The notes: a model not told the origin generated them from the letters alone. Positions 1-8,989 are shown, counted from the first letter of the stretch. The stretch: 25,794 nucleotides of DNA from Thermoplasmatota archaeon (GCA_023379355.1 JAMCUD010000042.1:1-25794); one strand, 5' to 3'. Numbers and translations are program-made.

Positions 1-1454
1 ATGGTTCTTCCGGAGACCTCCCGTATAAGTATCTTGGTTCTTCTGGCGTCACCGAATTTCTTGGTTAACTGGGTAAGCTCGCTCTTGACGATCTTCCTTC
101 TCTCATGGTCGCTAGCAAGAATATTCTCAAGCTGCGCAATCTTCTTTATAACCTCATCCAGCTCAGTCCTTACCTTTGAAACTTCAAGGGAAGTAAGCCT
201 CTGGAGCCTCAGATCCAGTATGGAATTGACCTGGGCCTCCACAAGAGAAAATTCCTTCATCAGTTTATCTCTTGCCTCCTTCACGTCTCTGGATCCCTTT
301 ATGATCTCAATGGTTCTTTCAATGTTCTCAAGTGCAACAATCAGCCCCCTGAGAATCAGCTCCCTCTCCTGGCTCTTCGCCAGATCAAAGGTAGAACTCT
401 TTATGATAACATCGAGGCGATGTTCAATGAATTTGTCAACCATCCCCTTCAGGTTAAGTGTTCTGGGCTGGTTGTTCACAAGAACGAGATTGTTGATGGA
501 TATGCTGGTCTCCAGTTCAGAATGTTCATAAAGCTGGTTGAGGATCATGCTCCTCATATCCTCGTCCCTGATCTTGATTACGACCCTCATCCCATTTCTG
601 TCGCTTTCATCCCTTATGTCCGTTATCCCGCGGATCACTTCATTCTTGACCTGTTCCGCCACGTGCTGAATGAAAAGGCTCTTATTTACGCCATAAGGAA
701 GGCTTTTGATTATGATCCTCTTTTCGGTGTCAAGATCAACCTCCCCCTGACAGATTACCCTTCCTCTTCCTGTTCGGTAGGCATTTGCCAGGTCCTCGTT
801 ATAGAATGCGATCCCTCCACCGGGAAAATCAGGTCCCTTCACATGCTTCATCAGGTCCTCGACGGTACACTGTGGATGGTCAACAGCAAAATTAATGGCC
901 CCAGCCACTTCCTTTAGGTTGTGGGGGAGGATGTTAGTTGCCATTCCCACCGCTATTCCTGTACTTCCGTTGATCAGGAGATTAGGAACCCTGGTGGGGA
1001 AATATTCAGGCTCCTGCAGGCTCCCGTCAAAATTCAGCATAAAGGGAACTGTCTCCTTCTCTATTTCCAGGGTCATCTCCTCTGAGATGGGGTTCAGCCT
1101 CGCCTCAGTGTATCTCATGGCAGCAGGGTCGTCTCCATCTATGGAACCGAAGTTACCCTGACCATCTATGAGGGGATACCGCAGGGAGAAATCCTGGGCC
1201 ATTCTTGCCAGTGACTCATAAATTGCAGTGTCTCCATGTGGATGGTATTTACCCATGGTCTCTCCCACAATTCTCGCTGATTTCTTGTATGGCTTGTCAT
1301 GGGTCATTCCAAGCTCGCTCATGGAATAAAGTATCCTGCGCTGAACAGGTTTCAGCCCATCCTTAACGTCAGGTATGGCCCTGCTCACTATTACACTCAT
1401 TGCATATTCAAGATATGACGTTTTGATTTCATTTTCAATGGATTTCTTTTCCAT
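1..1454 (-). CDS. gyrA: DNA gyrase subunit A (C-terminus beyond left edge)
   Basis: Gyrase A is the DNA-cleaving and religating subunit of the A2B2 enzyme that introduces negative supercoils using ATP hydrolysed by GyrB. The first 484 codons are visible. They cover the winged-helix and tower region with the motif [14 protein letters not shown], whose catalytic Tyr is residue 115 (Tyr122 in E. coli). Other hallmarks are [20 protein letters not shown] near the start, HPHGDTAIY and [11 protein letters not shown]. The coiled-coil arm follows (about residues 380-470). The C-terminal beta-pinwheel and GyrA-box lie outside the window, so gyrase cannot be told from a topo IV-like subunit by that box; pairing with gyrB favours gyrase. 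The ATG at 1454 is preceded by GAGGT (1461-1465), which overlaps the gyrB stop codon, so the two genes are one transcript with coupled translation. Bacterial-type gyrase in Thermoplasmata is regarded as an ancient acquisition from bacteria. Confidence 0.97.
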   Translation of the reverse strand, partial: MEKKSIENEIKTSYLEYAMSVIVSRAIPDVKDGLKPVQRRILYSMSELGMTHDKPYKKSARIVGETMGKYHPHGDTAIYESLARMAQDFSLRYPLIDGQGNFGSIDGDDPAAMRYTEARLNPISEEMTLEIEKETVPFMLNFDGSLQEPEYFPTRVPNLLINGSTGIAVGMATNILPHNLKEVAGAINFAVDHPQCTVEDLMKHVKGPDFPGGGIAFYNEDLANAYRTGRGRVICQGEVDLDTEKRIIIKSLPYGVNKSLFIQHVAEQVKNEVIRGITDIRDESDRNGMRVVIKIRDEDMRSMILNQLYEHSELETSISINNLVLVNNQPRTLNLKGMVDKFIEHRLDVIIKSSTFDLAKSQERELILRGLIVALENIERTIEIIKGSRDVKEARDKLMKEFSLVEAQVNSILDLRLQRLTSLEVSKVRTELDEVIKKIAQLENILASDHERRKIVKSELTQLTKKFGDARRTKILIREVSGRT

Positions 1455-1463
1455 GATATTACC

Positions 1464-3404
1464 TCATAGATCTATGTTGGTAACGTACTGTGCATTCTCT
1501 TCAATAAATCTCCTTCTCGGCTCAACCTTGTCACCCATCAGGATGGAAAAAAGATGATCTGCGGCACTTGCGTCCTCAATGGTCACCTCAACAAGTTTCC
1601 TGGTTTCAGGTTTCATGGTGGTTTCCCAGAGCTGCTCAGGGTTCATCTCTCCAAGACCCTTGAACCTCTGCACGACCGCATTTGCACCCATTCTCTTTGA
1701 GGCATCCTCCTTATCTTTTTCAGTATATACGTATTCTATCTTTTCCCCCTTCTGGATTCTGAAAAGAGGCGGCTGTGCAAAGAATATATTCCCATTGGTC
1801 AGAAGGTCGCGTGCATATCTGTAGAAGAATGTGAGCAGCAGAGTTCTGATGTGAGCACCGTCAACATCCGCATCAGTCATTATGATGATTTTCCCGTACC
1901 TGAGCTTTTGAAGGTCTACATCCTCCTTTATTCCTGTTCCCAGTGCAGTTATCATATCTCTGATGATCTGGTTTTCCAGTGTTTTAACGTCATTAGACTT
2001 CTCAACGTTGAGTATCTTTCCCCTCAAAGGAAGTATGGCCTGGAATTCACGGTCCCTTGCCTGTTTTGCAGATCCACCTGCTGAGTTCCCCTCCACAATG
2101 TAAAGCTCAGTTCTAGCCTGATCATTGGATGTACAGTCGGCCAGTTTTCCGGGTAGTCCGCCGCCCTCTAGGGCTGATTTCCTCCTGACAAGGTCTCTGG
2201 CCTTTCGCGATGCTTCCCTTGCGGCTGCAGCTGCAACTGCCCTCTTCACTATCAGCTCTCCTATATTCGGGAAGGACTCGAAATACTCCTTCAGGTATTT
2301 CTCTGTCACTGACTGCACGATTCCCCTGGCCTCGCTGTTGCCCAGCTTGGATTTGGTCTGGCCTTCGAACTGAGGTTCGTATATCTTCAGGTGAAGCACT
2401 GATACAAGCCCCTCCCTGACATCATCCCCAGTTATTGCTTCAACACCCTTTACAAGGTTGTGTGACTTTGCAAAATCCTGAATAACTCTTGAAAGCCCTG
2501 CCCTGAATCCAGTCACATGGGTACCGCCCTCAATGGTGTTTATGTTGTTTACAAAACTGACCATTACCTCGGAAACAGAGGTATTGTATTGAAATGCAAA
2601 TTCGATTACTGACTCTTCAATCTCTATCTTGTGGTATATCGGCTCCTTGTGAACCGGAGTATAGCCTTCCCCAAGGTAGGTAACAAAAGATGAAAGCCCG
2701 CCTTCGAAGTGAAGTTCCTCCTTCTTGTCCCTCCTCTGGTCATCGATTGTGATATGTATCTGACTGTTCAGGAAGGCCAGGTCGCGGACCCTGTCAAGCA
2801 GGGTGTCATAGTTGAACTCTGTTGTTTCAAAAATCTCAGGATCGGGATAGAACCAGATTATTGTCCCATGCTGCTTATCCAGCTTAATATCGATCCCCTT
2901 GAGTTTCTCTGGCCTTGATTTCTGGAAATCGGAATAGGGAATGGACTCAAGGTCACCTGACGGGATACCCTGTGAGAATTCCTCATAATATATCATTCCT
3001 CCCTTCTTTACAATGGCCATCAGCCTGGAGGATAGTGCATTCACCACGTGAACTCCCACTCCATGAAGTCCACCGGTGATCTTGTAGACTTTCTTGTCAA
3101 ATTTTGCTCCACTGTGCAGTTCAGTTAGCACAATCTCCAACCCCGGGCGGTTGTATTTTGGGTGAATGTCCACTGGAATGCCACGTCCATCATCCTCGAC
3201 GGAAACCGAACCATCGCCATGAATGGTGATATATATGCTCTTGGCGACACCTGCGATGTATTCATCAACACTGTTGTCCACCACTTCGTACACAAGGTGG
3301 TGCAGCCCCCTCGCATCGGTAGAACCGATGTACATCCCTGGAACTTTTCTTACCGCTTTCAGTCCTTCCAAAATCTGAATTTGAGATGAATCATAATTTT
3401 CCAT
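1464..3404 (-). CDS. gyrB: DNA gyrase subunit B
   Basis: This is the ATPase subunit of gyrase, 646 aa. The length fits the shorter form without the extra ~165-residue TOPRIM insert of E. coli GyrB (804 aa). The GHKL ATPase domain shows YEVVDNSVDE (catalytic Glu40, Mg-binding Asn44), EDDGRGIPVDIH (Asp72) and GGLHGVGVHVVNALSS. The transducer domain follows. The TOPRIM domain begins near residue 420 with EGNSAGGSAKQARDRE and contains DADVDGAHIRTLLLTFFYR, the metal-binding acidic cluster. The C-terminus carries QRFKGLGEMNPEQLWETTM, the usual GyrB tail. It is the first gene of the gyrB-gyrA operon, with 9 nt between the two genes. A TATA-like TATAAAAG (complement of 3416-3423) lies upstream, but only about 17 nt from the ATG, which is short for a leaderless start, so the promoter is uncertain. 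Confidence 0.98.
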   Translation of the reverse strand: MENYDSSQIQILEGLKAVRKVPGMYIGSTDARGLHHLVYEVVDNSVDEYIAGVAKSIYITIHGDGSVSVEDDGRGIPVDIHPKYNRPGLEIVLTELHSGAKFDKKVYKITGGLHGVGVHVVNALSSRLMAIVKKGGMIYYEEFSQGIPSGDLESIPYSDFQKSRPEKLKGIDIKLDKQHGTIIWFYPDPEIFETTEFNYDTLLDRVRDLAFLNSQIHITIDDQRRDKKEELHFEGGLSSFVTYLGEGYTPVHKEPIYHKIEIEESVIEFAFQYNTSVSEVMVSFVNNINTIEGGTHVTGFRAGLSRVIQDFAKSHNLVKGVEAITGDDVREGLVSVLHLKIYEPQFEGQTKSKLGNSEARGIVQSVTEKYLKEYFESFPNIGELIVKRAVAAAAAREASRKARDLVRRKSALEGGGLPGKLADCTSNDQARTELYIVEGNSAGGSAKQARDREFQAILPLRGKILNVEKSNDVKTLENQIIRDMITALGTGIKEDVDLQKLRYGKIIIMTDADVDGAHIRTLLLTFFYRYARDLLTNGNIFFAQPPLFRIQKGEKIEYVYTEKDKEDASKRMGANAVVQRFKGLGEMNPEQLWETTMKPETRKLVEVTIEDASAADHLFSILMGDKVEPRRRFIEENAQYVTNIDL

Positions 3405-3479
3405 GAAAACCAGCTTCTTTTATACTATTTCAAAATTCTCTTATGTGTCTGAGTAAATAAATTTTATGGTAATGGGATC

Positions 3480-3728
3480 TCAATTCTTCTGTTTCCTCAC
3501 GTTCACTATGACCTCGTTTTCCTTCTCTGAAACCTCCTGAAGTACCAGTCCGGTGGTTCTCGCAAGGCCCTCAAAGGTTCCCCTGGTATATGGGAATTTC
3601 TCCTTGAGAAGGAGTATTTTTGCATCCTGTCCCTGATCCAGTTGAATGGAAACAGCTTTCATGACACTCTTAAGGTAATTGAATGGATCTCCGCCACATG
3701 AGATGTTTCTGTGATCTTCTACAAGCAT
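3480..3728 (-). CDS. TusA/SirA-like small protein (tentative)
   Basis: An 82-residue protein. Its layout resembles the TusA (SirA) fold: a short first strand, then Cys11 in ISCGGDPFNYL at the site where TusA has Cys-Pro-x-Pro, a helix (LKSVMKAVSIQL), a strand (AKILLLKE), a helix (TFEGLARTTG) and a final strand pair (LVLQEVSEKENEVIVNVRK). TusA proteins carry sulfur as a persulfide on the first cysteine and pass it to tRNA thiolation or other sulfur pathways. Here CPxP has become CGGDP, so persulfide transfer is not assured; DsrE or other small alpha/beta folds are alternatives. It stands alone, downstream of two small genes on the same strand and upstream of gyrB. A TATA-like TATAAATC sits only about 8 nt before the ATG, so the transcript start is unclear. 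The fold match was made by eye. Confidence 0.5.
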   Translation of the reverse strand: MLVEDHRNISCGGDPFNYLKSVMKAVSIQLDQGQDAKILLLKEKFPYTRGTFEGLARTTGLVLQEVSEKENEVIVNVRKQKN

Positions 3729-3772
3729 GATTTATACATAGCAAACGGCGATTAAACCTTTGAGGTTCCTAT

Positions 3773-4114
3773 TCAATGAGTAATGAGAAGATAACTGTCA
3801 AGTATCCGTTCAATCCTCGTTAAAAGGCCGCTGTTCAGCTTTACTCCCATGAGTTTAGCCTTGGCCCTCAGGGCGCTGAGCATTATGGCATTTATATGGG
3901 TATTCATGAATGTTTCGTAATTAGAATAGGTTAGGGAAGCGATCTTGCTGTCTAGCATCTCTGCCTCTTTCAGTGCCCTCTGGTATTTTTCGAAAATGAT
4001 GTCAAGCTTTTCGATCAGGTCGCTGTACTGTCCATAATGGTTTACGATGTTTTTAATGTCCACGTCCTCAAGGTTCGAGATCTCTCTGATCCTCATGTCC
4101 GAGGGCAGGCTCAT
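3773..4114 (-). CDS. Hypothetical helical protein, 113 aa
   Basis: No family is recognised. The protein is predicted almost wholly helical. Residues about 30-65 (YSDLIEKLDIIFEKYQRAL, then KEAEMLDSK) have heptad-like spacing suggesting a short coiled coil, and a second helical half ends in ERILDSYLLITH. There is no signal peptide, membrane segment or cysteine. The ATG at 4114 lies one base after the stop of the upstream gene. GGAGG (complement of 4121-4125) sits 6 nt before it, inside the last codons of that gene, so the two are translationally coupled and probably interact or share a role. Confidence refers to it being a real gene; its function is unknown. Confidence 0.7.
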   Translation of the reverse strand: MSLPSDMRIREISNLEDVDIKNIVNHYGQYSDLIEKLDIIFEKYQRALKEAEMLDSKIASLTYSNYETFMNTHINAIMLSALRAKAKLMGVKLNSGLLTRIERILDSYLLITH

Positions 4115-4115
4115 C

Positions 4116-4310
4116 TTAATCCTCCAGAAGATTTTTCAAAAATTCCACTAAATGTTCGGATTCCAGTAGATCGCTCTTTATCTCGCATAATCTCGAAAAC
4201 TTTTCCCCTGCAATCTCCTTCTTTCTGTCATTTGAATCGGTGGTTTCTTCAAATTTTTCCCTGTAATAGCTGATCCTTTCGGTAAGCTTAACCCGCAGAT
4301 CAGTACTCAT
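4116..4310 (-). CDS. Hypothetical charged helical protein, 64 aa
   Basis: A short, highly charged and probably helical protein, rich in Glu, Lys and Arg (for example RISYYREKFEETTDSNDRKK). No domain is recognised. It begins a two-gene unit: its final codons contain the Shine-Dalgarno sequence of the following 113-aa gene and only one base separates them. Its promoter faces that of the DUF1059 gene in the 4311-4437 interval. The AT-rich stretch just upstream, with AACAATATTTC on the minus strand, could hold the TATA element. Two small coupled helical proteins suggest a heterodimer, but that is inference. Confidence 0.65.
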   Translation of the reverse strand: MSTDLRVKLTERISYYREKFEETTDSNDRKKEIAGEKFSRLCEIKSDLLESEHLVEFLKNLLED

Positions 4311-4437
4311 AAAAAAGAAATATTGTTATTCGATATAACCATTCTGAACTGTTTAGGCATGACTTCGCCTGAGCTCACTTGAATTCAGTATCACAGTAAA
4401 CACAACATCTTTTTTAACACCTTATAAATCAGTACCC

Positions 4438-4617
4438 ATGGCAACTTACCATTACCGATGCTCAGATCTTGGTTACACCTGCAGTTTTGAATCTGAAGGG
4501 GCCAGGCAGGAGGATCTCCTGCCAAGAATCAAGATGCACATGAAATATGCACACCAGATTCAGGAACTCAAGCCTGAAGAGCTTGAGAAAATCAAATCCA
4601 ATTTCAAATCTTCATAA
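4438..4617 (+). CDS. DUF1059-family small protein
   Basis: A 59-residue protein whose sequence matches the DUF1059 pattern: YRCSDLGYTCSFESEG at the start, then a helix with H34-x4-H39 (HMKYAH) and a PEELEKIK tail. Cys8, Cys15, His34 and His39 give a C-x6-C...H-x4-H arrangement that could bind one metal ion; that reading is inference, and the family has no established role that I know of. The ATG is chosen because the reading starts exactly with the family's N-terminus. AT-rich TTTTTAACA (4410-4418) lies about 24 nt upstream, as expected for a leaderless archaeal gene, and a second TATA-like CTTATAAAT (4421-4429) lies closer. The stop is 16 nt before the downstream GTPase, so they may be cotranscribed. 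Confidence 0.85.
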   Translation: MATYHYRCSDLGYTCSFESEGARQEDLLPRIKMHMKYAHQIQELKPEELEKIKSNFKSS

Positions 4618-4633
4618 AAGGGCTTTCAATAAA

Positions 4634-5611
4634 ATGTTTAATAGAATTCCAACCGTGCTGAGGAGCCAGGAAATAATTGACAAATCATTCCTGAAGGCTT
4701 CAAAGATAACTGAACCGTATCATTTCAAGCTGGAGGATAAGATAAGGAAAGAGATCATAGATCGCGTTTCCACCATAGAGGCAATAACCTGTGGTCATCT
4801 TAACAAGATTGTCAAAAAATTCCCCTCAATCTGGAACGTTCACCCATTCTACAGGGAACTTGTTGACCTCCTTTTTGATATAGATGCTTATAAGCTCAGT
4901 CTGGGGAATGTAAACTGGGCATCCAAAAGAATTGTGGAACTCTCCACCGATATCATTGGCAGGTTGAAGAGAACCAGGGAAGCTACCAGGCTGACAAAGC
5001 TGATGAACGAATACTACGGACGTTACAGCTCAATGCTGAAGGCAATTGACAAGGACCTTTCATTCCTGGGGAAATGCAGGGACGAGATGAGAAAAATCCC
5101 GGACATAGATCCGGACATGCATACATTCATCATCGCAGGGATGCCAAATGTTGGGAAAAGCTCCCTTCTCGGCAGAATTACAGGTAATGTTGTGAGAGTT
5201 GCACCATATCCCTTTACTACCCAAAATATATCAGTTGGATATACTCTCATAGGGAATGAGAGGATCCAGCTGATCGACACTCCAGGAATACTGGACAGGC
5301 CCATGAAGGATAGAAACCAGATGGAAATGAAGGCTGTTCTTGCCCTGCGGCATATCAAGGGAATAATCATATTTCTTCTTGATCCCTCCGGACATGCCGG
5401 GTATTCGCTGGAGCAGCAGAGATTACTGCTTCATGAAGTGAGTGAAATTTTATCCGAAAGAGTTATACCGGTACAGGCCAAGTCAGATCTCACAGAGGAA
5501 AGGGTATGCGACATCGCTGTCTCTGCCTCCACTGGCCAGGGAATAGAGGATCTGAAACACTTAATGGAGGAGTTTCTTGATGGAGAAGTCCACACTCAGG
5601 AAGGAAATTGA
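4634..5611 (+). CDS. NOG1-like GTPase (ribosome assembly)
   Basis: A 325-aa protein resembling the archaeal/eukaryal NOG1 family (nucleolar GTP-binding protein 1), which acts in large-subunit ribosome assembly. The N-terminal helical domain starts FNRIPTVLRSQEIIDKSF, as in NOG1. The G domain follows: P-loop AGMPNVGKSSLL near residues 168-178, G2 FTTQNISVGY, G3 DTPGILDRP and G5 SAST. The G4 motif, normally NKxD, reads AKSD (PVQAKSDL), so the base-specificity Asn is replaced by Ala. An ATG at 4547 in the same frame would overlap the DUF1059 gene by 71 nt and add residues the family lacks, so 4634 is preferred. The 3' end overlaps gltX by 32 nt. The product is likely cytoplasmic and ribosome-associated. 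Confidence 0.88.
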   Translation: MFNRIPTVLRSQEIIDKSFLKASKITEPYHFKLEDKIRKEIIDRVSTIEAITCGHLNKIVKKFPSIWNVHPFYRELVDLLFDIDAYKLSLGNVNWASKRIVELSTDIIGRLKRTREATRLTKLMNEYYGRYSSMLKAIDKDLSFLGKCRDEMRKIPDIDPDMHTFIIAGMPNVGKSSLLGRITGNVVRVAPYPFTTQNISVGYTLIGNERIQLIDTPGILDRPMKDRNQMEMKAVLALRHIKGIIIFLLDPSGHAGYSLEQQRLLLHEVSEILSERVIPVQAKSDLTEERVCDIAVSASTGQGIEDLKHLMEEFLDGEVHTQEGN

Positions 5612-7241
5612 AAAACATACCCTTTCAAATGCCCTTGATCATGAGGGAAAGGCAAATACGGGGTCTGTTGTAAGCAGACTCCTCGGAGAGCACCCCGATC
5701 TGAGATCAAGCGTGGGGGAGATAATGCCCCTTATAGCCGAAACAGTGGCGAAAATAAATTCAATGTCGCCGGAAGATCAGGCTGAAATAGCCAGATTGGA
5801 GTTTCCAGAGTCAACGAGGAAGGAGAAGAAGGTTCAGGAGCATCGTCTGCCGGAACTGAGGAACGTGAAGGGGAAGGTTGTCATGAGGCTGGCTCCATCT
5901 CCGTCCGGACCGCTTCACATAGGGCACTCCAGAATGGCTATCCTAAATGATGAATATGTAAGGAGATACGGCGGCGACCTCATTCTGAGAATTGAAGACA
6001 CAAACCCGCTGAACATAGACCCGGTGGCATATGAACAGATCCCCAGGGACCTAGAATGGCTTGGTGTCAACGTCACCGAAACAGTGATCCAGTCAGATAG
6101 AATGGTGCTGTATTATGAGGAAGCCAGGAACCTGATCTCAATGGGGAAGATGTATTGCTGTTCCTGTGAGCCTGAAACATTCAAATCAATGCTCCTGAAA
6201 TCTCAGGCATGCCCACACCGGGATACTTCCCCTATGGAGAATCTGGATCAGATTGAGAGGGCCATATCGGGAAAGATGAAAAGCAGGGAGGCTGTGTTCG
6301 TAATGAAAACGGACCTGGATCACCCAAACCCTTCTGTAAGGGACTGGATAGCCTTCAGGATCATTGACGCCCCACATCCCAGACAGGGGAAAAAATTCCG
6401 GCTTTATCCGCTTATGAATTTCAGCGTGGCCGTTGACGATCACCTGCTGGGACTCACACATGTCATAAGGGGGAAGGATCACATCAACAACACCGAGAAG
6501 CAGAAATACATATTCCACTACAATAAATGGAAACTCCCTGAATACTACCACTATGGGCTGGTGGACTTTCCAGATGTGATCCTGAAAACATCGATCATTA
6601 AAAAGGGTATAATGGCAGGTGAATACTCTGGATGGGACGATATAAGGCTTGGGACACTGATGGCATTCAGGAAGAGGGGATACAGGAAGGAGACCTTCAG
6701 GAAATACTGGGTTGATTCTGGAATCAGGGAGATAGATTCCGAGTTTTCGAAGGAAATATTTGATTCCATTGACAGGGGTATAATAGAGCCCACGACTCCG
6801 AGGCTTTTCTATGTGAAGGACCCTGTTGAGATAAGGATTCATGGGGCCGCCCCAAGAAAAGTCAGCTTTCCCAACCATCCCACCAATGCAGCAATGGGTT
6901 TCAGATCCTACGATATTGGTGCAAATCCTTTAGTTTCAGTGAGCAAAGATGACTGGGACGGGTTTCAGGATGGCGATATATTCAGGCTCAAGGATTACTG
7001 CAACATCAGGAAGAATGGGAATCAGGCGGAATTCTCAGGAACTGAACTGGTAAAGGGATTGAAAATCGTGCACTGGGGGCCGCCTAATTCACTTCCATTC
7101 AAAGTTTACAGAACGGACGGTACCTCAGATGAAGGAAAGATTGAGCCTAATGGAATAGAGAAGAGGGGGGTCTTCCAGTTTGAAAGATATGGCTTTGTGA
7201 ACGTCTCCTCAGACTCTGATGCCTACTACCTTCACAGATAA
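5580..7241 (+). CDS. gltX: Glutamyl-tRNA synthetase, archaeal type
   Basis: A class I aminoacyl-tRNA synthetase of 553 aa, in the archaeal/eukaryal GluRS-GlnRS branch. In archaea it charges both tRNA-Glu and tRNA-Gln with glutamate, the latter corrected by GatDE. An N-terminal helical extension (about residues 1-95) precedes MRLAPSPSGPLHIGHSR, with HIGH at 113-116. LRIEDTNP follows and, later, AVDDHLLGLTHVIRGKDH. The KMSKS loop is ILKTSIIKKGI just before SGWDDIRLGT; the usual archaeal form is close to LSTSkirkGI, so it is somewhat divergent. The C-terminal half is the beta-barrel anticodon-binding domain. The start is the ATG at 5580, which has GGAGGAG (5566-5572) upstream; an in-frame TTG directly precedes it. 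It overlaps the NOG1-like gene, implying one operon. Confidence 0.96.
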   Translation: MEKSTLRKEIEKHTLSNALDHEGKANTGSVVSRLLGEHPDLRSSVGEIMPLIAETVAKINSMSPEDQAEIARLEFPESTRKEKKVQEHRLPELRNVKGKVVMRLAPSPSGPLHIGHSRMAILNDEYVRRYGGDLILRIEDTNPLNIDPVAYEQIPRDLEWLGVNVTETVIQSDRMVLYYEEARNLISMGKMYCCSCEPETFKSMLLKSQACPHRDTSPMENLDQIERAISGKMKSREAVFVMKTDLDHPNPSVRDWIAFRIIDAPHPRQGKKFRLYPLMNFSVAVDDHLLGLTHVIRGKDHINNTEKQKYIFHYNKWKLPEYYHYGLVDFPDVILKTSIIKKGIMAGEYSGWDDIRLGTLMAFRKRGYRKETFRKYWVDSGIREIDSEFSKEIFDSIDRGIIEPTTPRLFYVKDPVEIRIHGAAPRKVSFPNHPTNAAMGFRSYDIGANPLVSVSKDDWDGFQDGDIFRLKDYCNIRKNGNQAEFSGTELVKGLKIVHWGPPNSLPFKVYRTDGTSDEGKIEPNGIEKRGVFQFERYGFVNVSSDSDAYYLHR

Positions 7242-7498
7242 GTTCCATGTTCCTCGGGAGCCTTAACTGCCTGGGGGAATCTCCTCAAAATCACTATTTC
7301 CCCTATTGCCTGAATCCACCTGAAGGGTATGGAGATGGCAGCTCCATTTTCAACGATTTTTGAATTCGGGTTCTCCAGATAAAGGCCGTAGACGTCCTCT
7401 CTGTCCATATCCATGATAATATCTGAAATCTCTCCTATCAGCACTCCCTGCGGGTTGTATACCGATCTTCCATATAGCTCAGTGATCTCAGTAAGCAC
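7232..7498 (-). CDS. PRC-barrel domain protein
   Basis: An 88-residue protein made essentially of one PRC-barrel: ELYGRSVYNPQGVLIGEISD opens the first strands, IIMDMDREDVYGLYLENPN gives the central hairpin, and AISIPFRWIQAIGEIVILR ends with the usual Ile-Pro-x-x-Trp/Val element. Such stand-alone PRC-barrels are common in euryarchaea. Roles suggested for the fold include RNA maturation (as in RimM) and interaction with CdvB/FtsZ-type division proteins; which applies here is unknown. The start is GTG at 7498, the first start after an in-frame stop, with no clear Shine-Dalgarno sequence. It converges on gltX with a 10-nt overlap. Confidence 0.85.
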   Translation of the reverse strand: MLTEITELYGRSVYNPQGVLIGEISDIIMDMDREDVYGLYLENPNSKIVENGAAISIPFRWIQAIGEIVILRRFPQAVKAPEEHGTYL

Positions 7499-7751
7499 GC
7501 CTGTAACAACGGATTGTGATTAATGAATTTTTCCAGATCATAGGCATCAGAATTCTCCTGAAAAGGATGATGGACGATGATACCGGTTGCCGTCAATGCG
7601 GAAGGCGCCTATCCGGTTCAGTGTCTTATAACTGATTTAAATAAGTGTGACATCGGCTGCAGTAATGTCAACTTCCCACAAATGCTAAATTGTATATCAG
7701 ATGATCCACTGCCCTTTAAAAACACAAACCATCGGCGAGGTAAATAAGTAA

Positions 7752-8942
7752 ATGGAACGATCCAATCCTTCAAAACTGCTTGTTATTGAAGCAGTCCTGG
7801 TGATACTGTCTGTTACATTTTCTGTCAGGGCTAGCAATAACCTGATCATGACATCAGTGCCACTTCTCGTCAGATATGATTTTGGATTTTCTCAGACCCT
7901 GGTGGGGATAATCAGTGCTCTTTCCTCGGTGTCGACCTTCCTTTCCACTACATTCATTAACGCCAAACTCAAGAGTTCTGCCAGGCGCATATCATTTGTG
8001 CTGGCAAACGCACTTTACGCAGTGGCATTGATCCTGTTCTATCTCTCAACCCCGTATTCCGTATGGATAGTAACCGCCTCTGCTGGCGCGATCCTCGGCC
8101 TCATAATGCCGAATCTTGTAACATCCGCGAGCCTCTTCAAGGATGCAGTTCTCAGAGAGCGGGTGCTTGCACTCTATACCGTATCTCTAAGCCTGAGCCT
8201 CATCTGCGGTCCAATTCTGGAGTCTTATCTCCTGACCTTTGTAAGCCTCAGAACGGTGTTCCTGGATTTCTCCATGTTCGGCCTGCTTGCGACAATCCTT
8301 TCAGTTTTCATTAAGTTTCCGGAAGATCGAAGGAAGGGAGAGAGGACAGATGTATTAAGAAACCACGGGTTTCAGGTCTCTCTTTTCAATGTAATGGCCT
8401 ACAACATTCCATTCGCCATACTCCTTACATTTGCGGGAATCTATGAAAAGGATACATTCGGGATATCGCTCTCCCTCGTGTCGGTACTGTTCTCGATATT
8501 CTTTGCAGCGTCATTCTGTACGAGGCTGTTTCTCTTCATAAGGCCAGCAAAGGGCGTTGGCAGGTACATGTTAGGGTCAATGGCTCTGTCAATTGCGGGT
8601 ATAGCCATTATGATAATGTCCAGGAATGTTCTCATATTTTCTGTTTCCCTGATAATGCTCGGCATTCCTCATGGACTGTCATACCCACTTTCCGTTCTCA
8701 CCATAAGCCGGTCATTCAGGCCGGAACACAGAAATATTGCCAACAGCTACTTCTATTCAATAATGATGTTTGTAGGAATAATGCTCCCGCTGATTGGAGG
8801 ATTTTTGGTGGATACCATCACATTTCGTGGCACCCTCCTCATCGTCGTGTTCATAATCGTCGCTCTCCTGCTTCTCACTGCTAGGACTCTTGTTAAGTGG
8901 AACATTGAAAATAAGGAATCTGGCGCCACGAAGATTGCCTGA
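7752..8942 (+). CDS. MFS transporter
   Basis: A 396-aa integral membrane protein with about 12 hydrophobic segments and the layout of the major facilitator superfamily. The N-terminal half has NNLIMTSVPLLVRYDFGFSQ followed by GIISALSSVSTFLSTTFINA, the typical TM1-loop-TM2 region. A cytoplasmic loop at about residues 190-205 (FPEDRRKGERTDVLRNHG) separates the two six-helix bundles. The C-terminal half includes MLGIPHGLSYPLSVL and ends in a short charged tail. The substrate cannot be read from the sequence; sugar, drug or metabolite efflux are all possible. The ATG has GAGGTAA (7737-7743) 8 nt upstream. A TATA-like TTGTATATC (7690-7698) would give a leader of about 30 nt retaining that site. 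It is monocistronic and convergent with the APC permease. Confidence 0.9.
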   Translation: MERSNPSKLLVIEAVLVILSVTFSVRASNNLIMTSVPLLVRYDFGFSQTLVGIISALSSVSTFLSTTFINAKLKSSARRISFVLANALYAVALILFYLSTPYSVWIVTASAGAILGLIMPNLVTSASLFKDAVLRERVLALYTVSLSLSLICGPILESYLLTFVSLRTVFLDFSMFGLLATILSVFIKFPEDRRKGERTDVLRNHGFQVSLFNVMAYNIPFAILLTFAGIYEKDTFGISLSLVSVLFSIFFAASFCTRLFLFIRPAKGVGRYMLGSMALSIAGIAIMIMSRNVLIFSVSLIMLGIPHGLSYPLSVLTISRSFRPEHRNIANSYFYSIMMFVGIMLPLIGGFLVDTITFRGTLLIVVFIIVALLLLTARTLVKWNIENKESGATKIA

Positions 8943-8989
8943 TTTAATATGTTTTTATAAAAAGTAATGCAAATTGCAGGGAAAGGGAA

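Noticed and set aside
1..1161. Several plus-strand open frames over the gyrA region
   Set aside because: They are antisense shadows of gyrA, whose motifs and catalytic Tyr are unmistakable on the minus strand.
6186..6878. A 230-codon minus-strand frame inside gltX
   Set aside because: It lies antisense to strongly conserved GluRS sequence and has no family features, promoter or Shine-Dalgarno sequence.
7438..7596. A 52-codon minus-strand frame starting TTG that overlaps the PRC-barrel gene
   Set aside because: It reads fairly like protein (SDAYDLEKFINHNPLL), but it has no Shine-Dalgarno sequence and overlaps a better supported gene by 60 nt.
7561..7640. C/D-box-like sRNA (GATGATG ... CTGA)
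   Set aside because: The boxes are not spaced as in archaeal C/D RNAs, and no guide match could be tested by eye.
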